Shown one piece after another: positions 9,028 through 15,320 of a stretch of DNA of 34,548 nucleotides. This DNA is from Actinomycetota bacterium (GTDB lineage: Bacteria; Actinomycetota; Acidimicrobiia; Spongiisociales; ZC4RG35): positions 1 to 34,548 of the forward strand of contig JAPUJM010000109.1 of NCBI GenBank assembly GCA_027296205.1, read 5' to 3'. The notes under the pieces are model-generated. The model ran no database searches, had not been told where the DNA came from, and saw nothing but the letters and a program-made list of their open reading frames with translations. A program made the position numbers and the translations under genes. The first letter of the stretch is position 1. Each line of letters opens with the position of its first letter.

Positions 9028-10349
9028 GGGCTGAAAAAGTGGTGGAGCACCCTTTCGTAGAGGGCTGTCGTGCGTTCCACCGACTCCACGGATACCCGCT
9101 CGTCGTGACCATGGAACAGCGCGAGCATCTCGGAGAAAGTCATCCGGTCGTCGAATAGCCCGACCCCATAGGCGACCGTTCCGTGAGGACGCCAGAACCG
9201 AGCGTCGGTGGCGACGTTCATCAATGTGGGCAAGAGGTTGCGATGGCCTTCGAGGTCTTCCACACTTGCCCCGATCGCATCCCAGAGGGGGTTCCCGACC
9301 GGGCTGATGGTCGACTCCATGTCGATGACCGATGCGATGTCGATGTCGTCGCGGGCGTTCCCCATTGCTTTGAACAGATAGGAGTCGACAAAGCTGCGAT
9401 CCATCCCGGGAAGCGCACGGATATCGACCGCCGCGGTGGCCCCGTCGGCAATGATATTCGCCTTCATGCCGGCGTCCAGCATGTTGGGTGAGACCGTCAG
9501 ATGGGTGACCGCGTGCACATACCGGGCGAACAGAGGATCGGTCACGGAGAGTCTGTCGATGGCCTCGTCTACCCGGTCGGGGTCGGTGAGAGCTTCTTTC
9601 ATGTCATCCTCCAATGCCAGGGCGTCCACGAAGCTCGCCCACTCCGGGCTGATCGACACAGGCGTCGCCGATTCAAAGATGCCGTGGAGGGCCTCGACCA
9701 TCTTTCGAAGGGCGTTGTCTGATCGATACGGCGCCGACCCGTGTCCCGGGGTCCCCGATGCCGTCAGAGTCGACCAGAAGGCCCCTTTCTCACCAATCGA
9801 CACAGGAATGATCGGCTCCGAAGCATAAGACAGCGGTGGGTATGCCACTTCGGTGAGTAAATAGTCGATGTGAACCAGGTCCCACCGTTGCTCGACGAGC
9901 GCCGAGGCCCCAAAACGTCCACCCCCTTCCTCATCGGCGGCTGCAATGAAGAGGAGATCGCCTCGTGGCTCGAGTTCGCCGGTCACGTACGGGCGAACCG
10001 CCAGCGCCATGGCGGCCGTGACGTTGAGCATGTCGACGGCCCCTCTGCCGAACACAAAGCCGTCGATTATCTCTGCGGCGAATGGCTCCTGCGTCCAACC
10101 GGCGGGGTCAACCGGCACAACGTCGAGGTGTGGCACCAGCGCCAGCGAGGGGGCGTCGGGCTCGGTCCCGCTGATCCTGTAGATCAGCGATTGACGTCCG
10201 GGTGCGGGCTCGAAGATCTCCCCTTCGACACCGAAGAACTCCAGCAGCGTCGCCACCGAGCGGTGCTCCTGGCCACTCTCCCTCGTTCCGTCGTTCACAC
10301 AGGTGTTTCGGATCAGGGTCTGCAGGAGTGAGATGACTGGTGAGCTCAT
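9024..10349 (-). CDS. M20-family metallopeptidase (ArgE/DapE/carboxypeptidase-like)
   Basis: A 441-residue di-zinc amidohydrolase from the ATG at 10349, chosen because it makes an ATGA overlap with the NUDIX gene; a longer in-frame reading to 10424 would overlap NUDIX by about 80 bases. Metal and catalytic residues: His74-x-Asp76 (LVPHLDVVP), Asp106 (GRGAVDML) and Glu140-Glu141 (AADEEGGG), with the dimerisation (lid) domain in the middle. Substrate is probably an N-acyl amino acid or short peptide; it cannot be fixed from sequence alone. No signal peptide, so cytoplasmic. Confidence 0.9.
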   Translation of the reverse strand: MSSPVISLLQTLIRNTCVNDGTRESGQEHRSVATLLEFFGVEGEIFEPAPGRQSLIYRISGTEPDAPSLALVPHLDVVPVDPAGWTQEPFAAEIIDGFVFGRGAVDMLNVTAAMALAVRPYVTGELEPRGDLLFIAAADEEGGGRFGASALVEQRWDLVHIDYLLTEVAYPPLSYASEPIIPVSIGEKGAFWSTLTASGTPGHGSAPYRSDNALRKMVEALHGIFESATPVSISPEWASFVDALALEDDMKEALTDPDRVDEAIDRLSVTDPLFARYVHAVTHLTVSPNMLDAGMKANIIADGATAAVDIRALPGMDRSFVDSYLFKAMGNARDDIDIASVIDMESTISPVGNPLWDAIGASVEDLEGHRNLLPTLMNVATDARFWRPHGTVAYGVGLFDDRMTFSEMLALFHGHDERVSVESVERTTALYERVLHHFFSP

Positions 10350-10747
10350 TGCCTCAGCTTTTCTATCAGGTCTCGCATGGTTGGCGTCAGCGGGTAGGTG
10401 TCCACGGTGGCCAACTCCACCCATTCCGCCTCATCGGCATCGTCGGACGCTTCCAGTTCGCCGCCGGCCGCTTTCGCGTAGAAGTCGATCAGGACTATGT
10501 GATATGTGTCGGTGATGCGTTCCCCGACCCACGCGACGTCTCCAACGTCGACGTCCAAACCGGTCTCTTCGGCCGCTTCACGCCGTGCCGCAGCTTTCAG
10601 GGTCTCGCCGATGCGCACCTTCCCTCCGGGGACCGCCCAGAGCCCTTTTCCGGGCTCGTTTCCCCTCTTGATCAGGAGAAGGCGCCCCTCTTCGACCAGG
10701 ACCACACCAACCCCGACGAGAGGTGTCTCACTCACGGTTGTCGTCAT
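10346..10747 (-). CDS. NUDIX hydrolase
   Basis: A 133-residue single-domain NUDIX protein. The complete Nudix box runs from Gly42 to Leu64: Gly42, Glu48, Arg56-Glu57, Glu60-Glu61, Gly63. These bind Mg2+ for hydrolysis of a nucleoside diphosphate linked to another group. The LLIKRGNEPGKGLWAVPGG context resembles ADP-ribose/mutT-type sanitising enzymes; the substrate is unknown. The N-terminus overlaps the GNAT gene end by 20 bases, and the stop overlaps the peptidase start. Confidence 0.9.
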   Translation of the reverse strand: MTTTVSETPLVGVGVVLVEEGRLLLIKRGNEPGKGLWAVPGGKVRIGETLKAAARREAAEETGLDVDVGDVAWVGERITDTYHIVLIDFYAKAAGGELEASDDADEAEWVELATVDTYPLTPTMRDLIEKLRQ

Positions 10748-11207
10748 GATGCATCACGATCGACCTGGCGCTGAACCCGCCTGCCTCGAAGAAGTTCTTG
10801 GCGAGACGATGACCTGGGAGCACATGAGCGTCGAACTTGGTGATCCCCCTTTCACGCAGCATCTCCATGACCGCGTCTCTCATCTCTTCGCCCACGGCCA
10901 CCTCTCTAGCTTCATGATCCACGAAGATCAGACGTATCGCGCCGACCCTCTCGCCCTCCGCCTGCTCCAACAGGGGCTCTACTCGAGCCAACAGGAATCC
11001 GAAAGGCGTGTCATCGATGGTACCGATCATGACGATGACGTCGGGATGCTCGAGCGCTCCGGCGAAGGAACTCTCTATTGGTTCGGCGAGTCCGTCGGCC
11101 AACTGCCACATTCGGTGCAGACCGACCATCTCTTTCTCGAGCGATCGGTAAAGACCCACAAGGACGTCAATGTCCTCCAGCGATGCTTTCCTGGCGGCGA
11201 CTCTCAT
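10728..11207 (-). CDS. GNAT-family N-acetyltransferase
   Basis: This 159-residue protein starts at the ATG at 11207 (MRVAARKASLEDIDVLVGLY), which overlaps the mannosyltransferase stop as ATGA. A longer open frame to 11552 is a shadow of that upstream gene and was dropped. The GNAT fold is recognisable: an N-terminal ARKASLEDI strand-helix, central GFLLARVEP and AIRLIFVDHEARE strands, the acetyl-CoA-loop region VGEEMRDAVMEML, and a C-terminal KNFFEAGGFSARS segment typical of GNATs. The acceptor is unknown. Confidence 0.82.
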   Translation of the reverse strand: MRVAARKASLEDIDVLVGLYRSLEKEMVGLHRMWQLADGLAEPIESSFAGALEHPDVIVMIGTIDDTPFGFLLARVEPLLEQAEGERVGAIRLIFVDHEAREVAVGEEMRDAVMEMLRERGITKFDAHVLPGHRLAKNFFEAGGFSARSIVMHHDDNRE

Positions 11208-11938
11208 GAACGGGTGAACGGTAGTGCCCGCCAGAGCCGTCCCAACCCCCAGATTGTCACCAGCCACATGGCTTCGGCGACGATTCTCAGGCCCATCTTG
11301 GACGTCCCCCGGGTTCGATCCTTGAAGCTGATCGGAACTTCGACGATGGCCAGACCTTGTTGATGTGCCCGCCAGGCCATCTCGACCTGAAAGCCGTAAC
11401 CCGAGGCCTCGGCGTCCTGATATGGCAAACGGGTCAGAGCCGTTCGCCTGAAGGCCCTGAAGCCGGCGGTTGCGTCCTGAATCGGTGTGCCGAGCATCAT
11501 TCGTGCGTAGAGATTCCCGGCTCGGGAGATGAGACGCCGATGAACCGGCCAATCAGGAGTCGAACCGCCGGGCACGTAACGGGAGCCAATCGCCAGGTCA
11601 GCTCCCTCGTCGATCGCCGCGACCAGTCGGGGCAGATCGGCCGGATCGTGACTGAAGTCGGCGTCCATCTCGACAACAACCTCCGTGTCGCCTTCCAGAA
11701 GGTGGTCGAAAGCAGCGGCATAGGCGGGGCCGAGTCCTTCCTTCGCTTTGCGATGCAAGACAGATATCCGGTGGTTATCCCGGCTGAGTCGGTCGGCAAT
11801 GCCGCCGGTGCCGTCGGGGGAGGCGTCATCGACTATGAGAACGTCGTATCCGAGGTCGGTGACAGCTCGGATCAGGTCGGGAAGGTTCTCGCGTTCGTTG
11901 TAGGTGGGTACGACGACCGTGACCCGCTCAGGCGCCAC
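11204..11938 (-). CDS. ppm1: Polyprenol monophosphomannose synthase (GT2)
   Basis: A 244-residue GT2 glycosyltransferase, homologous to dolichol-phosphate mannose synthase. Motifs: VVVPTYNERENL at 8-19, IVDDASPDGT at 35-44, the DxD metal site Asp92-Ala-Asp94 in EMDADFSHDP, and the C-terminal RTRGTSKMG block. It transfers mannose from GDP-mannose to polyprenyl phosphate, supplying lipid-linked mannose for glycans or protein O-mannosylation at the membrane. No fused acyltransferase domain is present, unlike M. tuberculosis Ppm1. The start is GTG. It appears to head the long minus-strand unit. Confidence 0.92.
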   Translation of the reverse strand: MAPERVTVVVPTYNERENLPDLIRAVTDLGYDVLIVDDASPDGTGGIADRLSRDNHRISVLHRKAKEGLGPAYAAAFDHLLEGDTEVVVEMDADFSHDPADLPRLVAAIDEGADLAIGSRYVPGGSTPDWPVHRRLISRAGNLYARMMLGTPIQDATAGFRAFRRTALTRLPYQDAEASGYGFQVEMAWRAHQQGLAIVEVPISFKDRTRGTSKMGLRIVAEAMWLVTIWGLGRLWRALPFTRS

Positions 11939-12125
11939 GGTCCTGGCTCATCACTCGGCTCCGCACACGATGGTCCTCCTCTGACTGTTGCACTGGGCTG
12001 TGAAGCCAGCAGCGAAGTGGGGAGGGCACGGGCAGATGATACGGCACAGACGGAAGGTGCAGCGTGATGCCATTCATCGAGAAGACATCGATGACGTGCA
12101 AGGGTTTCACGCCATCACGCCAAGC
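11939..12125. other. Intergenic gap between sigma-factor gene end and mannosyltransferase start
   Basis: This 187-base gap lies downstream of the ECF sigma gene and upstream of the mannosyltransferase gene, both on the minus strand. A TATCAT hexamer on the minus strand at 12041-12036 could be a -10 box for the long downstream unit, but no matching -35 is visible. I see no gene or hairpin here that I would defend. Confidence 0.3.
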
Positions 12126-13424
12126 TCACCTGCCTGAGCGATGGCTGCCCCCAGAAGCGGATCGTCGATCGGGTTGGACGTCGTCCCCGGCCAACTCTTC
12201 GATCTGCTGCGCGAGAAACCGCCGGTCCGCTTCCGTCACTGCGAGGCGGGCGGCGCGTTCGTAGGCGGTCTTCGCTGCGTCTCGTTGTCCGAGTCGACGC
12301 AACGTTGTGCCGCGGGCTGCGTGCATGAGGTGATAGTTGTCGAGGTCGGGTGCGATTGCGTTGAGGGCGGTGAGCGCAGCGCCGGGACCTTCTGTCTCGC
12401 CGACGGCGATGGCCCGATTGAGCGCAACCACGGGGGTGGGCATGACCGAGAACAGATGATCGTAGAGATCGACGATCTGGGGCCAGTCGGTTGCTTCGAA
12501 CGAGTCGGCGTCGCAGTGCACGGCTTGGATCGCGGCCTGGAGTTGTAAGGGGCCTGGTCGGTCGCGACGAACGCAGGCGCGCACGATTGCCTGTCCCTCT
12601 TCGATCATCGTGCGGTCCCACTTGGTCCGGTCCTGGTCGCGCAGGAGAACGAGGGCACTCTCGGCTGTGCGGGCCGGCACCCGCGACTCGCTGAGCAGCA
12701 TCAACGCCAGCAGCCCTGCCGCTTCCGGCTCGTCGGGCATCAACTCGACAAGAGCGCGAGCGAGCCGAACTGCTTCGCCCCGCAACGAGGCTCGTTCCGG
12801 ATCATCGACCCCGGTGTTGTAGATGAGGTACACCACAGAGAGGACCGACCGGAGTCGCTCAGGCAGGTCGGCCTCTGCTGGCACGCGATAGGGGATCTTG
12901 GCGGCCTTGATCTTGTACTTGGCTCGGACCAGCCGCTTCGCCATCGCCGACTCGCTCACCAGGAACGAGCGGGCCACCTCATCCACACTCAGCCCGCCCA
13001 GCAGACGTAGGGTCAAGGCCACCTGGTGCTCCGTTCGCAGCGCCGGATGGCAGCAGGTGAAGATCAGCCGGAGTTGGTCGTCACTCACCGGCTCGTCTTC
13101 TCCCCAGTCCTCAGCGCCTGGGCCGTGCGATGTGCCGGCGACCGCACCAAGCTGCTCATCGAGCTCCCGGCCCCGGGCCGAACGGCGAAGACCATCGATG
13201 GCACGGTTTCGTGCGGTCGTGATTATCCACCCCGCCGGGTTGGGTGGGATGCCGTCGTTCAGCCATCGGTCACTGGCAACAACGAATGCGTCCTGGACGG
13301 CGTCTTCGGCAAGCGTGATGTCGCCGAAGACCCGGACCAGCGTCGCCACCGCTTGGCCGTACACCTCACGGAACACGCGCTCGACACCGGTCGTTTCCCG
13401 ATAGGGGGCGGCGATGGGGGTCAG
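12126..13424 (-). CDS. ECF42-type RNA polymerase sigma factor with C-terminal helical-repeat domain
   Basis: Extracytoplasmic-function sigma factor. Region sigma-2 (VFREVYGQ...LAEDAVQDAF) is followed by sigma-4 (LTLRLLGGLSVDEVARSFLVSE) and then a C-terminal extension of about 200 residues with TPR-like repeats (VALNRAIAVGETEGPGAAL, AAKTAYERA). This layout, directly after a DGPF protein, is the ECF42 family, where the C-terminal domain is thought to replace an anti-sigma factor. The start is unclear: no ATG, GTG or TTG lies between the DGPF stop and the homologous region. The coordinate given is an in-frame CTG at 13424; upstream options are TTG 13487 and ATG 13517 inside the DGPF gene, and a downstream GTG is at 13376. 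Confidence 0.88.
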   Translation of the reverse strand: MTPIAAPYRETTGVERVFREVYGQAVATLVRVFGDITLAEDAVQDAFVVASDRWLNDGIPPNPAGWIITTARNRAIDGLRRSARGRELDEQLGAVAGTSHGPGAEDWGEDEPVSDDQLRLIFTCCHPALRTEHQVALTLRLLGGLSVDEVARSFLVSESAMAKRLVRAKYKIKAAKIPYRVPAEADLPERLRSVLSVVYLIYNTGVDDPERASLRGEAVRLARALVELMPDEPEAAGLLALMLLSESRVPARTAESALVLLRDQDRTKWDRTMIEEGQAIVRACVRRDRPGPLQLQAAIQAVHCDADSFEATDWPQIVDLYDHLFSVMPTPVVALNRAIAVGETEGPGAALTALNAIAPDLDNYHLMHAARGTTLRRLGQRDAAKTAYERAARLAVTEADRRFLAQQIEELAGDDVQPDRRSASGGSHRSGR

Positions 13425-13428
13425 GGCC

Positions 13429-13791
13429 TCAGGCGCCCGGCATCTCGAAGAATGGGGTGACCTCGATCGGATGGTTGATTGCGTCAACGACCTTGCCCGC
13501 CCAGGCCAGTGCTGCATCGAGGTCGCCCGCGTTGATGATGTAGAACCCGGCAATATGCTCTTTCGACTCAGCGAACGGCCCATCGGTCATGACCAGGTCG
13601 CCATCTTGCGAGCGGACGACGGTCGCCGCATCGGGGTCATGGAGTCGACCAGTGAAGACGAACGTACCGCTCGCCTTCATCTCGGATTCGAGGGCAGTGA
13701 TCCGCTCCATGAATGTCTGCGTCTCCTCGGGCGTCATCGGCGTGCGGACCTTGCTGTCTCCAGCGTATGTGGACAACAGGTACTGACTCAT
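13429..13791 (-). CDS. DGPF/YCII-family protein paired with ECF42 sigma factor
   Basis: A 120-residue protein of the YCII-related/DGPF family, with the eponymous Asp-Gly-Pro-Phe in TDGPFAESKEHIAGF and a two-strand N-terminus MSQYLLSTYAG. Such genes almost always sit next to ECF42 sigma factors and are their usual regulon members. Biochemical role unknown. The ATG at 13791 has an excellent AGGAGG site 5 bases upstream. It is the promoter-proximal gene of the pair and precedes the sigma factor. Confidence 0.9.
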   Translation of the reverse strand: MSQYLLSTYAGDSKVRTPMTPEETQTFMERITALESEMKASGTFVFTGRLHDPDAATVVRSQDGDLVMTDGPFAESKEHIAGFYIINAGDLDAALAWAGKVVDAINHPIEVTPFFEMPGA

Positions 13792-13872
13792 GATTCCTCC
13801 TTGTGATGGTGCGGGTCTTTCCCGCGCTCACCCTCCCTACGAATGGGATCGGCCCACGAGGACGCCCCACGG

Positions 13873-13897
13873 CAAGAATAATTCTGAACGATTCTTG
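13873..13897. promoter_or_regulatory. Inverted repeat upstream of the DGPF-sigma pair
   Basis: CAAGAAT at 13873-13879 and ATTCTTG at 13891-13897 are perfect 7-base inverted arms around an 11-base spacer, about 85-105 bases upstream of the DGPF start. It could be an operator or part of an ECF-type promoter. It has no T-tract in either direction, so I do not call it a terminator. Speculative. Confidence 0.3.
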
Positions 13898-13918
13898 GCC
13901 ATGGAGCAATCGGGCAAA

Positions 13919-14383
13919 CTAGGCAACACAGTCCTGGCAGATCATTTTGCGCTTGTTGGCCATCTGGCTCATTCGCTTCACCATGAAGCACGACTGGCAG
14001 ACAAACTCGTCCGACTTCTGGACCTGGGCATCGACGTTCATGGTCAGCTCCTCGCGCCGCATGGCGCGAAGCTCCTTGACCTCATCGACGAGTAACGCTT
14101 CGCTTTCTTCGTCCTCGTTCAGTTTCAGTTCCTGGTTTTCCAGTTCCTCGAGGGCCTCGGCCGTCTCCTCATCGTGGTCCCCATCTGATTTCTCGTCGTC
14201 GTCGTCGTCATCATCGTCGTCGTCGTCATCGTCGTAGTCATCTGCATCCGCCTCGTCCTCGTAGGCGTCTTCCTCGACTTCATCGTCCTCAGGTTGGAGT
14301 TCGTCGTCGGCCTTGAGCTCCTCCAGCTCCTTCTTGTTGCTGGATTTCTCTTTTGTGGTGTGTGCAGTTTTCTTTTGTGCCAT
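13919..14383 (-). CDS. DUF4193 zinc-ribbon protein with aspartate-rich central tract
   Basis: A 154-residue protein. The C-terminus has the DUF4193 zinc-ribbon pattern: Cys129-x-x-Cys132 (VCQSCF) and Cys149-x-x-Cys152 (ICQDCVA). DUF4193 proteins are an actinobacterial family of about 100 residues with unknown function. This one is longer because of a lysine-rich N-terminus (AQKKTAHTTKEKSS) and a very acidic middle including 13 consecutive aspartates at 51-63. The charge layout (basic head, acidic body, zinc ribbon) suggests binding to RNA polymerase or nucleic acid, but that is inference. Confidence 0.85.
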   Translation of the reverse strand: MAQKKTAHTTKEKSSNKKELEELKADDELQPEDDEVEEDAYEDEADADDYDDDDDDDDDDDDDEKSDGDHDEETAEALEELENQELKLNEDEESEALLVDEVKELRAMRREELTMNVDAQVQKSDEFVCQSCFMVKRMSQMANKRKMICQDCVA

Positions 14384-14414
14384 TTCTAAGCGGTGTAGAT
14401 CCCAACGGCGCGGG

Positions 14415-14427
14415 AGTATAAGTCAAG
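14415..14427 (-). promoter_or_regulatory. Candidate promoter of the DUF4193 gene
   Basis: On the minus strand TTGACT (14427-14422) is separated by a single base from TATACT (14420-14415). TATACT is a near-consensus -10 box; the adjacent TTGACT is too close to serve as its -35. Transcription would start near 14408, about 25 bases before the ATG at 14383. The box lies just after the lipid-kinase stop, giving DUF4193 its own promoter. Confidence 0.4.
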
Positions 14428-14432
14428 CTCCA

Positions 14433-15320
14433 TCAGATTTTGAGATGTATCGCGGCGGGAACAACCCGACCCGAGACTGTCGTATTCCCGACCAGATCAC
14501 CATCTGCCTCCAGAGGCCACGTCGGGTCTGTCTCGATCTTGAATTCGGCGGCCGTGAAGCGTCGAACCGAGGGGTCGCCAAGATGGGTCCCTTTGATCAC
14601 TTTCGGAACGATGACGGGAGCCTGAGTCTTGTTGGCGTTGATTATCTGGATATCCAGAATTCCATCAACCAACGTGGCTCGAGGCGCCACATTCCATCCG
14701 CCGGCGAAGAACTGCGCGTTCGCCATGATCACGGCGAGGGCCTCCGACTCATACGTGCGACGCTCCGTCGTAATAGTCACATTGGCCATAGGAAACCTGG
14801 GGAGACGGACGCCGAACGCGAGGGGATATCGGAGAACGCCGAGCTTGCGCGTGATCTTCGATGCTGTTTCGACGGCCGCGGCCCCGGCTCCGACCTGGGC
14901 AACGTTGACGAAATATCGTCGACCCCAGGAGCCCTCCAGGGTCACCACGTCGATGGCGTACGTCTCGGCGGTGGCCAGGTGTGTGGCCGCAGCCCCCAAC
15001 TCCTGAGGGAGCCCAAACGTGCGAAGCAGGTCACACCCGGTGCCGGCGGGAAGGATCGCGATGGTGGGCGGCTCGTCCAGATCGAGGTTCAAGAGAACAT
15101 TGACCGCAAGGTTGACCGTGCCGTCGCCCCCGACGAGGGCAAAGTGGGTCTTCCCCTCGGAAGCGGCCGTCTTGAGGGCTTCTTCCGTTTCGGCCGAGGA
15201 GCCGGGCACCACCATGTCGACTTCGACTGACGCGGCCCTCAAGGCCTCCTGCACATGTCCGACCGGTATCGCCTTGCGACCGGCCGCCTGGTTCACGACT
15301 ACGAGCCACTTGCCGATCAG
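14433..15320 (-). CDS. Diacylglycerol kinase-family lipid kinase
   Basis: DAGK/sphingosine-kinase/YegS family protein, about 295 residues. The ATP-binding signature VGGDGTVNLAVN is clear, with ILPAGTGCDLLRT following and a C-terminal beta-sandwich (DGDLVGNTTVSG near the end). It probably phosphorylates a membrane lipid; substrate unknown. The first ATG/GTG-type start is GTG 15296, but that would cut off the family's first beta strand. Reading on upstream gives LIGKWLVVVNQAAGR, matching the normal start, from a CTG at 15320 that overlaps the helY TGA as CTGA and has AGGAG just upstream. Confidence 0.87.
   Translation of the reverse strand: MIGKWLVVVNQAAGRKAIPVGHVQEALRAASVEVDMVVPGSSAETEEALKTAASEGKTHFALVGGDGTVNLAVNVLLNLDLDEPPTIAILPAGTGCDLLRTFGLPQELGAAATHLATAETYAIDVVTLEGSWGRRYFVNVAQVGAGAAAVETASKITRKLGVLRYPLAFGVRLPRFPMANVTITTERRTYESEALAVIMANAQFFAGGWNVAPRATLVDGILDIQIINANKTQAPVIVPKVIKGTHLGDPSVRRFTAAEFKIETDPTWPLEADGDLVGNTTVSGRVVPAAIHLKI

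Noticed and set aside
11207..11552. N-terminal extension of the GNAT gene to 274 residues.
   Set aside because: The extension lies wholly inside the mannosyltransferase gene in another frame; the ATG at 11207 overlaps its stop and starts the GNAT homology.
14184..14235. The GTC/ATC triplet run as a CRISPR or structural repeat array.
   Set aside because: It is an in-frame codon repeat coding for aspartate inside the DUF4193 gene.
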